Assembly: GCF_001425785.1 (NCBI RefSeq)
Contig: NZ_LMDI01000010.1
Location: 1-64,000 of the forward strand
Origin: Rhizobacter sp. Root1221
Lineage (GTDB): Bacteria > Pseudomonadota > Gammaproteobacteria > Burkholderiales > Burkholderiaceae_C
Direction of reading: 5' to 3'
Length of the DNA stretch: 64,000 nt
Each line of letters starts with the position of its first letter. The stretch's first letter is position 1. The notes beneath the pieces were generated by a model, which had not been told where the DNA came from, did not search any database, and saw nothing but the letters and a program-made list of their open reading frames with translations. Both the position numbers and the translations under genes were made by a program. Shown here in pieces: positions 1 through 8,480 of the stretch.

Positions 1-69
1 CAGTTGTATCGACGACGAAGGCAAGCCGCGCAAGCCTTCGCCGCCGCCCAACCGCCCCTGTTCAACTGA
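1..69 (+). CDS. possible 3' end of a gene running in from the left
   Basis: Two plus-strand frames are open from base 1. Frame 1 ends at the TGA at 67-69. Frame 2 reads IDDEGKPRKPSPPPNRP with reasonable GC-ending codons but runs on past 69 into repeat-like DNA. The left edge may hold the tail of a gene, but too little remains to choose the frame or name a product. Confidence 0.25.
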   Translation, partial: QLYRRRRQAAQAFAAAQPPLFN

Positions 70-428
70 GGGGGAAATTATTCCGGACAGTAGTGGGCCT
101 TCGCCGGGACGACAGGGTTGTGTAGAGAAACGCATTGGCGTTTGCGCAGAGTGGGTCTCTCAGGATCAGGCCCTCTGCCTGATTTGAGCGCCCGACCGCA
201 GCGACCCAGCGATGCCCCAAGCCAGACAACCACCACCGAGCGGATGCTTGGCCCCGGTGGAGACCCCGGCCTGCACCGGGGCGACAGCCTGTTTTTAGCA
301 GTGGGCCTTCGACGGGATGACGGCGTGGCGCCATATCCGCTCACCGCATGTCGTCGTGCCGGAAAGTCAGTTGGCCCCGGCGGCTTGCCGTCGTACCGTC
401 ACGCCACTCACAGCCTCGGGCCCTTTTC
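70..428. other. intergenic region with REP-like repeat pieces
   Basis: I see no convincing gene in these 359 bases. The stretch holds two copies of a 22-bp sequence beginning AGTGGGCCTTCG (92-113 and 300-321, 20 of 22 bases alike) and a small CCCCGG/CCGGGG hairpin at 264-281. This resembles the short dispersed repeats common between genes of Burkholderiales. Any promoter for the metQ-like gene at 429 must lie here, but none stands out. Confidence 0.5.
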
Positions 429-1220
429 ATGCGCAAACTGATTCCCACCCTCACCGTGTTCGCCGCCCTCGTGGCATCCTCCGTGGTGCACGCGCAGGAA
501 ACCCTGCGCGTTGCCGCGTCGCCGGTGCCCCATGCCGAGATCCTCGAGTTCATCAAACCGAAGCTCAAGGCCCAGGGCATCGACCTCGAGGTCAAGGTGT
601 TCAGCGACTACGTTCAACCCAACCTCGCGGTGGCCGACAAGGTGGTGGACGCGAACTTCTTCCAGCACCAGCCCTACCTGGATGCGTTCAACCGCGACCG
701 CAAGACCTCGATCGTCGCAGTGCCCAATGGCCTCGTGCACGTGGAGCCGTTCGGCGCCTACTCGCTGAAGATCAAGCGTGTCGCCGACCTCCCGGACGGC
801 GCCACCATCGCCATTCCGACCGACCCGTCCAACACGGGCCGGGCGCTCGTGCTGCTGCAGAAGCAGGGGCTGATCAAGCTGAAGGACCCGACGCAGATTC
901 TCGCCACCACGCGCGACATCGCCGAGAACCCGAAGCGCCTCGTGATCCGTGCGGTGGACCCGGCCTTGTTGCCGCGCGCGTTGCAAGACGTGGACCTCGC
1001 ACTCATCAACACCAACTACGCCCTCGAGGCCAAGCTGGTGCCCACGCGCGATGCGCTGTTCATCGAGGGGGCCGATTCGCCGTACGCCAACCTCCTGGCC
1101 GCCCGCACCGACAACGCCGGCAGCGCCGCGCTGAAAAAGCTCACCGCTGCGCTTCACACGCCGGAGGTGAAGAAGTTCATCGAGGAGAAGTACAAGGGCG
1201 CCGTGGTGCCGGCGTTCTGA
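429..1220 (+). CDS. metQ: MetQ/NlpA-family ABC transporter substrate-binding protein
   Basis: A 263-residue periplasmic binding protein of the NlpA/MetQ family, which captures methionine or related compounds for an ABC importer. A signal peptide (MRKLIPTLTVFAALVASSVVHA) is followed by ETLRVAASPVPHAEIL, the usual family opening, and by DYVQPNLAVADKVVDANFFQH and NPKRLVIRAVDPALLPRAL, both typical. No lipobox cysteine follows the signal peptide, so the product is probably soluble rather than a lipoprotein. The ATG at 429 is chosen because the signal peptide begins there; upstream in-frame starts only add unlikely residues. No metN or metI gene lies beside it, so partner and exact substrate are unknown. 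Its 3' end overlaps the convergent PEP-CTERM gene by 44 bases. Confidence 0.88.
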   Translation: MRKLIPTLTVFAALVASSVVHAQETLRVAASPVPHAEILEFIKPKLKAQGIDLEVKVFSDYVQPNLAVADKVVDANFFQHQPYLDAFNRDRKTSIVAVPNGLVHVEPFGAYSLKIKRVADLPDGATIAIPTDPSNTGRALVLLQKQGLIKLKDPTQILATTRDIAENPKRLVIRAVDPALLPRALQDVDLALINTNYALEAKLVPTRDALFIEGADSPYANLLAARTDNAGSAALKKLTAALHTPEVKKFIEEKYKGAVVPAF

Positions 1221-1977
1221 ACTTGCGGGTGGCGGCGCCCACAGCCGCCAGGCCCGCGATCATCAACAGCGCCGTGCCGGGCTCGGGCACCGGTGCTGCC
1301 GCCACGGTGTTCCGCAGCCCCGACACCGTGTCGACGATGAACGAGGCCGTCCAGAACGGCTCGGTGGCGTTGATCACCCCGGTCAACACACCGCGGCGCT
1401 CGCGGCGGCCGTCGATGGCGGAGTCGAGCGTGACGCGCGGGTTGATGCCGCCGGTCCACAGGCCCACCTCAGCGAAGCTGCTGCCGCCGCCCCAATCGTC
1501 GACGTAGAGCGTGTAGGGCAGGCGGAACGTCAGCACTGCGGGGCCGGCCACGAAAAACGAGAACTCGAAGGTGGTCTGCACCGAGAGCGACCCGGTGTCG
1601 GGCAGCGTACCGGTCAACGCGGTATCGAGCCGGTCGTCGTCCGTGAACCGCGCGAACCCGTCGTGGCCATCGCCGGTTACGGCAGCGACCGGCGCAGGGT
1701 CCCCGTACGACGTGGGCAATTCGGCCGGCGGAGGGCACGACGACACGCCCTCCTGCGTGCAATGGGTCCACGACCGCAGCGGGATCGTGACCGACGACAC
1801 GTCGGGGTAGTTGTCGTAGTCGGTGCCCACCAGGTCGATGGTCATGGCGCCCCAGTCAACGGTGGCCGTGGCCCCCGCGGCGTGGGCCGCTGACGGACTG
1901 AACATCACCACCGCACCCGACACCAGCGGTGCGGCGAGCGACAGGACGACACGATGGGCCAGAGATGACACGGACAT
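1177..1977 (-). CDS. PEP-CTERM sorting-domain exported protein
   Basis: A 266-residue secreted protein of unknown function. It has an N-terminal signal peptide ending near SAAHA and a C-terminal sorting signal: VPEPGTALLMIAGLAAVGAA followed by the basic tail TRKFR. In the family this PEP motif, hydrophobic helix and basic tail are cut by an exosortase (EpsH type), and the protein is delivered to the envelope or an exopolysaccharide matrix. The middle (WGAMTIDLVGTDYDNYPDVSSVTIPLRSW) looks beta-rich and matches no domain I recognise. The tail runs 44 bases into the convergent metQ-like gene. No exosortase gene is in the window. Confidence 0.82.
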   Translation of the reverse strand: MSVSSLAHRVVLSLAAPLVSGAVVMFSPSAAHAAGATATVDWGAMTIDLVGTDYDNYPDVSSVTIPLRSWTHCTQEGVSSCPPPAELPTSYGDPAPVAAVTGDGHDGFARFTDDDRLDTALTGTLPDTGSLSVQTTFEFSFFVAGPAVLTFRLPYTLYVDDWGGGSSFAEVGLWTGGINPRVTLDSAIDGRRERRGVLTGVINATEPFWTASFIVDTVSGLRNTVAAAPVPEPGTALLMIAGLAAVGAATRKFRTPAPRRPCTSPR

Positions 1978-2168
1978 GGTCGGCTCCCGGAGCGCTCGCC
2001 AAGGAGGCGGGCGGTCTGCGAGTCTGATCCGAATCCAGCGCGCGTCCAGTTCAAAACTAGGGGGTGCGCCACGGCGAGGCCGAAACCCGCCGCCTCCATC
2101 GAACAGTGGTTGACCGAACGCGCTGTGCTCTCCACAGTCGCGCCCAACCCCATGCGAAAGGCCTCGTC

Positions 2169-3989
2169 ATGTCCCACCACTTCTGGCGCCTGGTGCTGTC
2201 CGTGTGCGTGTCGTTGTGCCTGGCGTTGCCGGCCGCCGCGCGCGACCAGCCGAACCGCCATCTGTATGCCGTGGGCGGGGGCTACGAAAAGGCCCTGGAA
2301 GGGTTTGCGGCCGAGGTGATCCGCCACGCCCGTGGCCCGAAGGTGCGGATGGTGATGGTGCCTGCCGCGTTTGCGGACGACCCGGTGCTGCCCGAGGACC
2401 CCATCATCCTGGCGGAAGACGTCAAGGCGCTGCAGCTGGCATGTGACGCCGTGTTGAACCGCATCACCTTTCCGGGCGGCTGCGACGTGGGCTCCGTCCC
2501 GCTGTATGTCGCCGCGGACGCCTACCAGCCGGCCATCCTGACGCGCCTGTCCGACCCCACCGTCGACGGCATCTTCTTCACCGGCGGCGACCAGGGTTAC
2601 GCGATGCGCATCCTCGCCGGCACCCCGAGCGAAGCGGCGATGGACGTGGCGGCCGAGCGGGGCGTGGTGTTCGGCGGCACGAGTGCCGGCGCGGCGATCC
2701 AGTCGCTGGTCATGAACGCGGGCTACACCGATGCCGGTGACTCCACGAACGCGTTGCAGAAGGCCTCCATCGACCTGTGGCTCGGCCGCCCGTCTGATCA
2801 TCGCGGCCTGCGCTTCGGATCGCGGCAGTCGGTCATCGACGAACACGTGCATTCGCGCGGCCGGCTCGGCCGCATGATCAACGCGTCCGCGCAGACCGCC
2901 GATGCCTTGGGCCAGGGCGGCCTGCTCGGGTTGGGGTTCGACTACGACACCGGTGCAGCCATCACGAACGACCGGTGGCTGACCGCCGTGTCCGGAGTGT
3001 CGTCCGCCATCGTCGTGGACTTCCGCAGCGCGCGGGCGCGGCACCGCTGGGTGGGGCCCAACGCAGCGCTGAGCGCGCGCCGCGTGCTGACTCACGTCCT
3101 GTCGCCGAACCGCCGCGTGGCCCTCGACCTGGCCACGCGCGAGCCGCACGTGGCCGGGCGGCCGCTGCCGTTCGACGACCGGGGCCGCGACGAACCCCGG
3201 TTGCGCACCGGTCCCGGCGCCGCGGTGATGCTGGGGGGTGATGTTTCCGAGGACCTGGGCGGCCCGGTCATCCGCGAGTTCGTGCGGCAGGCGTCCCGTC
3301 GCGACCGGCTGGGCAAGATGGTGGTGATCGCGGCGGGGTACCCGTCCGTGGCGGATGCCCAGGCCGCGGCCGACCTGTACGCCCAGGCGCTGGTCAAGGC
3401 GGGGTGGCGGGGGTCGACACGCATCCATCTGCAAGGCCAGGCCCGCCTCGATGTCGCGCGTGCGCGCGATGCGGACGGCGTGCTGCTGGTCGGGGGGGAC
3501 CAGTCGCTGCTGGCGGGGGTGCTGGCCGACCGCGAGTTCGTCGACTGGGTGGCCACCGCGGCCCGGCACGCCGACGTGGTGATGCTGGAACGTGCGATGG
3601 CCGCGGCCGCCGGAGAGCACTTCGACGCCATTGCCGAAGGCGACACCGCGGATGACGCCATCAACGCGTTCCGCACCGACAACGCCGTGATCCGCCCCGG
3701 GCTCGGCCTCGTGGCCGGGGCGGCGTTCGAGCCGCGCCTGCAGATCGACAAGCGCTGGGGGCGGCTCTACGGCATCGGCAGGCAGCGCCGGCACCTGCCC
3801 GTCTATGGCATCAGCGAATCGTCGGCCATCGTCATCGACGGGCGGTGGGCCGGTGTCATCGGCCTGAACCCCGTGGTGGGTCTGGACCCGCGGGGGGCAA
3901 CGTTCTACGACGGTGACAACGGCGCGTTCGGCGCCCTGAACGTGCTGCTTGACGTCTACCAGCCGGGCGAGGTTCTGCGGGACCGGTGA
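2169..3989 (+). CDS. exported two-domain cyanophycinase-like peptidase (family S51)
   Basis: A 606-residue protein with a signal peptide (residues 1-24). Residues about 28-300 form an S51 cyanophycinase domain with the GGDQ motif (FFTGGDQGYAM) and the nucleophile elbow GGTSAG, Ser172. Cyanophycinases cut the storage polymer cyanophycin into beta-Asp-Arg dipeptides; an exported form would act outside the cytoplasm. A second, similar domain starts near residue 350, keeping LLVGGDQSLL, but where GGTSAG is expected it reads LERAMAAA, with Met477 at the serine position. The second half is therefore probably a structural or binding copy. The ATG at 2169 is preferred over an upstream in-frame ATG at 2064 because it begins the signal peptide. 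Substrate is inferred from family only; no cyanophycin synthetase is nearby. Confidence 0.82.
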   Translation: MSHHFWRLVLSVCVSLCLALPAAARDQPNRHLYAVGGGYEKALEGFAAEVIRHARGPKVRMVMVPAAFADDPVLPEDPIILAEDVKALQLACDAVLNRITFPGGCDVGSVPLYVAADAYQPAILTRLSDPTVDGIFFTGGDQGYAMRILAGTPSEAAMDVAAERGVVFGGTSAGAAIQSLVMNAGYTDAGDSTNALQKASIDLWLGRPSDHRGLRFGSRQSVIDEHVHSRGRLGRMINASAQTADALGQGGLLGLGFDYDTGAAITNDRWLTAVSGVSSAIVVDFRSARARHRWVGPNAALSARRVLTHVLSPNRRVALDLATREPHVAGRPLPFDDRGRDEPRLRTGPGAAVMLGGDVSEDLGGPVIREFVRQASRRDRLGKMVVIAAGYPSVADAQAAADLYAQALVKAGWRGSTRIHLQGQARLDVARARDADGVLLVGGDQSLLAGVLADREFVDWVATAARHADVVMLERAMAAAAGEHFDAIAEGDTADDAINAFRTDNAVIRPGLGLVAGAAFEPRLQIDKRWGRLYGIGRQRRHLPVYGISESSAIVIDGRWAGVIGLNPVVGLDPRGATFYDGDNGAFGALNVLLDVYQPGEVLRDR

Positions 3990-4000
3990 CGCGCCGGCCG

Positions 4001-4300
4001 TCAGTCGTCCGGGTGGCCGAAGGCCTTCAGGAAATCGGCGGCGAACCGCGGTGACGCCGACAACGTGAGCGTGACGGTGTGCCAGTCGCCGGCTTCCACG
4101 GTGACCTGCAGGTCATGGTCCCAGTCCATGCCGTCGTCGATGGGGCCGTGGCCGTGCGGGAACCGGCGCCGGGCCCAGTCGAGCACCTGCTGCACCTCGG
4201 CCAGGACGGCCGGGTGCTGTGCGGCGGGCGTGGACGCCATCGCGTCGAGCGTGGTGACCCCTTCGGTGTTGTCGCTGACGTCGAACGTGAGGTACTGCAT
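4001..4300 (-). CDS. conserved small hypothetical protein
   Basis: A 99-residue soluble protein starting MQYLTFDVSDNTEGVTTLDAMA and ending in an acidic tail, FGHPDD. It has no signal peptide, membrane segment or motif I recognise. The ATG at 4300 is chosen because the longer frame would run into the start of the divergent thioesterase gene. It converges on the cyanophycinase-like gene with an 11-base gap and is divergent from the thioesterase, so they may share a control region around 4300-4425. Function unknown. Confidence 0.6.
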   Translation of the reverse strand: MQYLTFDVSDNTEGVTTLDAMASTPAAQHPAVLAEVQQVLDWARRRFPHGHGPIDDGMDWDHDLQVTVEAGDWHTVTLTLSASPRFAADFLKAFGHPDD

Positions 4301-4424
4301 CGGGCAGGAGATGGGAGCTGTCGGGATGTGCCATTGTGCGATGCGAAGGTCACCGAGGTGACCCGCACCGGGTGCGGGCTCGCATACGATGGTTGCTCTG
4401 CCCCGCCCGACCCGGAGTATCCCC

Positions 4425-5228
4425 ATGAGCGCCTTCGACGACGCCATTGCCCTCGAACCCCAGCCCGATGGCACGTGGCTCGGCCACACGAGCCCTGCCT
4501 ACGGCAACATGGTGGGCCCGTTCGGTGGCATCACCGCGGCGCAGGCGCTCAACGCGGTGCTGCAGCACCCGCAGCGCCTGGGCGAGCCCATCTCGCTGAC
4601 CATCAACTTCTGCAGCGCGCTGGCCGATGGCCCGTTCACGGTGGTCACGCGTGCCGTGCGCACCAACCGGTCCACGCAACACTGGTTCGTGGAACTGCAG
4701 CAGCAGGGTGAAACGAACACCACGGCCACCGTGGTGACGGCCCTGCGCCGTGACGTGTGGGCGAACGACGAACACGCGATGCCCGGCGTGCCCGCGCCGG
4801 ACACCATCGAGCCGCTGGGCCCGCAGGGCCGCGTGGCCTGGCTCGACCGCTACGAGATGCGCGTCATCGACGGCCACCTGCCGCAACCGTGGGATGGCCG
4901 CGAGCACCCTGACAGCGTCACGCGCCTGTGGGTGCGCGATACCCCGCCGCGCCCGCTCGACCATGCGTCCCTCACTGCGCTGTCCGACGTGTTTTTCCCG
5001 CGCCGCTGGCGCCGGCACGCCACGCCCACGCCCGCGGGAACGGTGTCGATGACCGTGTACTACCACGCCGACAGCGTGCGGCTCGCCGCCACGGCGGACG
5101 GCCTGCTGCTGGGCCAGGCCCAGGCGCAGGCGTTTCGCGGCGGCTTCTTCGACCAGACGGCGCAGCTGTGGAACCGGCACGGGGACCTGCTGGCCACCAC
5201 CCACCAGGTGGTGTACTACAAGGCGTGA
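4425..5228 (+). CDS. thioesterase family protein (TesB-like acyl-CoA thioesterase)
   Basis: A 267-residue cytoplasmic protein with two hotdog folds in tandem. The N-terminal half shows NMVGPFGGITAAQALNAVLQ, the helix region of acyl-CoA thioesterase II-like enzymes, followed by PISLTINFCSALADGPF. The C-terminal half, from about residue 180, repeats the fold (VSMTVYYHADSVRLAATADG and a final QVVYYK strand). Such proteins hydrolyse acyl-CoA thioesters; the chain length preferred cannot be read from sequence. GGAG at 4413-4416 supports the ATG at 4425. It stands alone as a transcription unit. Confidence 0.82.
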   Translation: MSAFDDAIALEPQPDGTWLGHTSPAYGNMVGPFGGITAAQALNAVLQHPQRLGEPISLTINFCSALADGPFTVVTRAVRTNRSTQHWFVELQQQGETNTTATVVTALRRDVWANDEHAMPGVPAPDTIEPLGPQGRVAWLDRYEMRVIDGHLPQPWDGREHPDSVTRLWVRDTPPRPLDHASLTALSDVFFPRRWRRHATPTPAGTVSMTVYYHADSVRLAATADGLLLGQAQAQAFRGGFFDQTAQLWNRHGDLLATTHQVVYYKA

Positions 5229-5276
5229 CGCCGACCGCCAGGGGCGCCGCCACGGTCTCGCGGAATTGCCCCGCGC

Positions 5277-5564
5277 TTATTCCAGCGGCACCGCCTCGAA
5301 TGCCTCACTCGCATCGGCGCGCTCGAAGGCCGAGCCGGCCGGGTGGTCCAGCAGGGGCACCACGTCGGGATGCTCGAGTGCGAAGTCCGCCAACACGCAG
5401 GTGATGTAGTGCGTGGGCTGGTTCATGTACTTCTCGCTTTCGCTGCCGCTGAGGAAACGCCAGCCGCTGTCGGTGGGCGTGGCCGGGGCGGTGCGGTAGG
5501 CATAGCCGACAGGCTTCTGGCGGGTGGTGATCACCTCGGTGGCCACGCAGGTGAGAGAGGTCAT
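5277..5564 (-). CDS. DUF2185 domain protein (Imm33-like)
   Basis: A 95-residue protein matching DUF2185 through its length: TCVATEVITTRQKPVGYAYR, then TDSGWRFLSGSESEKYMNQP, then VLADFALEHPDVVPLLDHPAGSAFER. The DSGWRFLSG block is diagnostic. Some members of this family are catalogued as immunity proteins to polymorphic toxins (Imm33), but many are solitary with unknown role. No toxin gene is adjacent, so immunity is only a possibility. The ATG at 5564 gives the usual family length; an upstream in-frame ATG would add 24 unlikely residues. Confidence 0.8.
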   Translation of the reverse strand: MTSLTCVATEVITTRQKPVGYAYRTAPATPTDSGWRFLSGSESEKYMNQPTHYITCVLADFALEHPDVVPLLDHPAGSAFERADASEAFEAVPLE

Positions 5565-5646
5565 GGCAGAAGGCGTTGGAAAGGGCGGGTGAGCCCGGAA
5601 GGGGAGAGCGTACCCGAGCGCCGCGCACGCGGGCACGCCCTGGCCG

Positions 5647-6576
5647 TCACACCTGGTGCGGCGCGACGATGCGCCGCTCGCCGATCAGGAAGGCGTCGGC
5701 CACCAGTTGGAACGGGCGCCAATCCACCTCGGAGCGTTTCGCAACGCACAGCGACGCAAAGCGGGAATACAAGCGCGGATACTCGCCGGCCAGGCCTTGG
5801 TCGGCCGCCACCACCTGGCCATCGACCGTGAGCGTGGCGCCTCCTTGCGAGAGTTTCAGGCTGCCGGTGGTGCTGTGCAATTCGATGTCCCAACTCTGGT
5901 CGCCCTTTTGCCGGAAGTCGAACTCGGCGTCCACGGCGACGCCCGCTTCGGTGCGCAGGCGCAACTCGGCGGCGATCGGGGCCTGCTGGTTTTCGGGGAA
6001 CGACAGCGTGGCGGTCTCGACGCACACCTCATGCGCAAGCACCTCGGTCAGGATCGACAGCGCATTGATGCCCGGGTCGAAAACGCCAAAGCCACCCGGC
6101 TCCCAGATCCACTGCTGCCCGGGGTGCCAGTGGTGCACGTCTTCCTTCCACACGATGCGCGCGCCGGTGAGCGTGCGCGTGCGGGCCCATTCGCGTGCCG
6201 CATCCACGCTGGCGGCAAAGCGGGAGTGCCACGACTGGAACAGCGTGCACCCCCGTTGCGCGGCCTGGTCGGCGAGCAGGGCGATCTGTCGCGTCGTTGC
6301 CGCGGGGGGCTTTTCGAGCATCACGTGCTTGCCCGCACGCAGCGCCACCAGCGCGGCCGCGAAGTGCGTTTGCGGTGGTGTGCAGATCGACACGCAATCG
6401 AGCTGCGGCACCTGGGCCAGCATGCTCTCGAGGTCGGTGAAGTTCGCCACGCCGTCGACGCGCGCGTTGCGGCTCGCGCAGGCCACGAGTTCGAAATCGG
6501 GGCTCTTCTCGAGCGCCGGAATGTGTTGATCGCGGGCAATCTTGCCGATGCCCACCAGGCCCAGTTTCAGTTTCAT
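5647..6576 (-). CDS. Gfo/Idh/MocA oxidoreductase, D-galactose 1-dehydrogenase-like
   Basis: A 309-residue NAD(P)-dependent sugar dehydrogenase. The Rossmann start is LGLVGIGKIARDQHIPAL and the family EKP motif appears as MLEKPP. The C-terminal half (WHSRFAASVDAAREW, IVWKEDVHHWHPGQQWIWEP, GVFDPGINALSI) closely matches what I recall of Pseudomonas D-galactose 1-dehydrogenase and related L-arabinose 1-dehydrogenases, which oxidise these sugars to lactones in non-phosphorylative pathways. Galactose, arabinose or both are plausible substrates; both sugars occur in the plant polymers targeted by lyases and glycosidases encoded nearby. No lactonase or dehydratase gene is adjacent. Confidence 0.82.
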   Translation of the reverse strand: MKLKLGLVGIGKIARDQHIPALEKSPDFELVACASRNARVDGVANFTDLESMLAQVPQLDCVSICTPPQTHFAAALVALRAGKHVMLEKPPAATTRQIALLADQAAQRGCTLFQSWHSRFAASVDAAREWARTRTLTGARIVWKEDVHHWHPGQQWIWEPGGFGVFDPGINALSILTEVLAHEVCVETATLSFPENQQAPIAAELRLRTEAGVAVDAEFDFRQKGDQSWDIELHSTTGSLKLSQGGATLTVDGQVVAADQGLAGEYPRLYSRFASLCVAKRSEVDWRPFQLVADAFLIGERRIVAPHQV

Positions 6577-6800
6577 GGATGTGGCTCAAGTGAAGCGGCG
6601 ATGTTACCGAACACCCTTGCCTTGCGGGTAGGTGGTCTTCCCGTGCTTGTGCATGGCGGCGAAGGTCGTGATCTTTCTCTTCCGATCGGTATGGGGTCTT
6701 GTCGGTTGCCTCTTGCGATGGACGGCGGAAGGACCGCCAACGGAAGCGGGCTTTTAGGTAGGTTAGGCTCCCACCAGTTCACCTCTGCGAAGCCTCAGCG

Positions 6801-7112
6801 ATGTCCACAGCCCGCGAACCTTGCATCAAGTGCGGCACATCCATTCTTGTAGACCACGGCGTATCGCTCAGGACGGTCGCGAAGCTATCTAAGCTGCCTC
6901 CGGCGAGTCTCGTCGAAGAGATCTCAAGGTTGGAGGGCGTTCCGTTGAACGTCGCACAAGAGTTCGTCGATCACAGAATGGGGCAGCACTGCGATCGCAC
7001 CGAGCCTCCATGTCCTGTTTGCTCGTCACCACTCAAGACATGGCACGCCACCGGGTGCTGGCGCTGTGGTTGGCGGACAAACCCAGGTCGCGAAGGACCA
7101 CTTCCGGCCTGA
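6801..7112 (+). CDS. small cysteine-rich (zinc-ribbon-like) hypothetical protein
   Basis: A 103-residue protein with CXXC pairs at both ends: CIKC near residue 8, CPVC near 72 and CWRC near 91, which could bind zinc. The middle (SKLPPASLVEEISRLEGVPLNVAQEFVDHRMG) looks helical and resembles no family I can name. The ATG at 6801 has no strong ribosome binding site. Base composition is lower in GC than its neighbours, and it opens an accessory region of gene remnants, so it may have been acquired. Confidence 0.6.
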   Translation: MSTAREPCIKCGTSILVDHGVSLRTVAKLSKLPPASLVEEISRLEGVPLNVAQEFVDHRMGQHCDRTEPPCPVCSSPLKTWHATGCWRCGWRTNPGREGPLPA

Positions 7113-7575
7113 AGCTGTCGGGCGCCTCGCAGCGCCGGCCGACGGGCGTCTGAGCCGCCATGGGATCGGCGAGCGCTTTCTCCGTCGCCCGCAGTGAATC
7201 GCCAGCCGGCGCGCTTGACGTACTTGGCGGTGATGTCGTGTGGGTCGCGGTGCTCGGTGCAGATGACGTTGTCGAAGGCGCGGAGCTATGGCGATTCGAC
7301 GGGGCGGCCTTGCTGGTGCTGCGCGTTTGCCCGCCTGCCGACAAGCTCGAATGGGAAGAGTTGGATGTCCTCTCGCTCACCGGCGCAAGGCTCTTGGCAA
7401 CACCGCATGAAACCCAGTGCCTGGTCCTGGCTTCAAAGTTTCTGGATGGATTGAGTTGATGCTCCAGCAGCCCGCGATCGCCATCGTGTTGGTTTCGCGG
7501 AGCAATGCACCGCTGGTGCAGTGCACGTGAAGTTACAAGCCTGACGCGGCAAGCTCCAACGCCCAGGAGGCTGGA
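7113..7575. other. degraded region without a confident gene
   Basis: Open frames exist on both strands, but none has a recognisable family, a ribosome binding site or the GC-ending codon pattern of real genes here. On the minus strand short peptide stretches that look natural (DIQLFPFELVGRRAN near 7335-7375; FDNVICTEHRDPHDITAKYV near 7220-7280) sit in different frames broken by stops. That is what decayed coding DNA looks like. I cannot name the original gene. Confidence 0.4.
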
Positions 7576-7713
7576 GCGATACAGGTTGCAACAACGATTG
7601 AGCTGGACGAGCACACCGAGCGGAAGCTTCGTGTGCTGGCCAAGCGCAGGCGAGTAGAGGTTCGGCTTCAGCAGTGGGCGCCGGTGGTCTTGCTGGGTTG
7701 CCCAGGGCCCGGA
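7576..7713 (+). pseudogene. IS630-family transposase remnant (N-terminal fragment)
   Basis: The plus frame reads IQVATTIELDEHTERKLRVL, then AKRRRVEVRLQQWAPVVLL. This is the start of IS630-family transposases, whose helix-turn-helix region typically continues RARIVLLAAxGLxNxxIA. Homology ends at about 7713, right after VVLL; the DDE catalytic domain is absent, and the frame continues into unrelated sequence until a stop at 7857. It is therefore a dead fragment marking an old insertion next to the decayed GH62 gene. The family call rests on about 40 residues. Confidence 0.6.
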
Positions 7714-7888
7714 ATGTCGCCCCCCTTGAAACGGCCCGGAAACGGCCGGTTGGCAAAGTGTCTGCGTGTCCAACTGTCCGCGCCAACCGTCATGACCTCC
7801 AGCACACGCGCGGCGTCGGCGATTCCTTTCCTGGTCGCGAGCCCTTCATCGCGTTGACATGGCGCCACGCCAGATGCCAATGACCATC

Positions 7889-8431
7889 ATGAACAAGTGC
7901 AGTCAACGATTCATCGTCCTTTCCATCGTCGCCGCGAGCCTCGTGATGGGTTGCGGCGGAGGAGGGGAGGGCGGTAGCGCAGGCGGCGACACGACCATCG
8001 TCTACCACGGCAACCGATACCATGTCTTCCCTGTTCATGCTCGGCCAGTCCCCCATTGGGCCGGGTTACCGCGCAGCGCCGCAGGTTTACTATTTCGCGC
8101 CGCAAAAACTCTGGTAGTTGATCTACCAAGGCGGTGACCCGTGTATTCCACGACCAAGAACCTGGCCGATCCCCGGTCATGGACGCCGCAGCAGCCCTTC
8201 TACCCGACCATCCCGGCAAGCGTCAAAGACACCAAGGGCAATGCGGCCTGGCTGGACTTCTGGAATATCTGCGACGACAAGAAGTGCCATCTTGCGGTAG
8301 CCGTGCGCGTCTCGCCGGTGCAGCCCCTGGAGACATCGCAACGCAAGGTGACCCGCAAGGACGCGCCGAGCCTGCCGCTGGCCGCGGCTGGCGGCGCCGC
8401 CGTGGTGCTGGCGCCATTGCCTGCCCCGTGA
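7889..8431 (+). pseudogene. decayed GH62 alpha-L-arabinofuranosidase lipoprotein
   Basis: Pieces of a GH62 enzyme in shifting frames. An intact lipoprotein leader (MNKCSQRFIVLSIVAASLVM followed by CGGGG) leads into TTIVYHGNRYHVF. A frame change near 8030 then gives QSPIGPGYRAAPQVYYFAP and QKLW, a TAG stop at 8115-8117, and LIYQGGD. A second shift near 8140 gives YSTTKNLADPRSW, FYPTIPASVKDTKG and WLDFWNICDDKKCHL, all in the family's order. The segment between VF and QSPIG is missing, and after CHL the GH62 match ends and a low-complexity tail runs to the stop at 8431. GH62 enzymes strip arabinose side chains from arabinoxylan; this copy cannot make an active one. Confidence 0.75.
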
Positions 8432-8480
8432 TCAGCGCCACCGCGCCATGCCATCAACAAACCAGACCCGGGTTTCCCTC

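Noticed and set aside
70-428. SAM riboswitch before the metQ-like gene
   Set aside because: I could not find the conserved cores or helices of known SAM riboswitches; the region is repeat-like.
1905-3794. 629-codon minus-strand open frame
   Set aside because: It lies antisense to the cyanophycinase-like gene, is Arg/His/Gly-rich and lacks any family; it is a shadow caused by high GC.
5277-5564. Toxin-immunity locus around the DUF2185 gene
   Set aside because: No Rhs, CdiA, or other polymorphic toxin gene is adjacent; DUF2185 alone is not evidence for one.
7033-7773. 246-codon minus-strand open frame and a 99-codon plus-strand frame (7160-7459)
   Set aside because: Ser/Thr-rich or patternless, no ribosome binding site, no family; other frames in the same DNA show better protein-like fragments broken by stops, so I treat it as decayed sequence.
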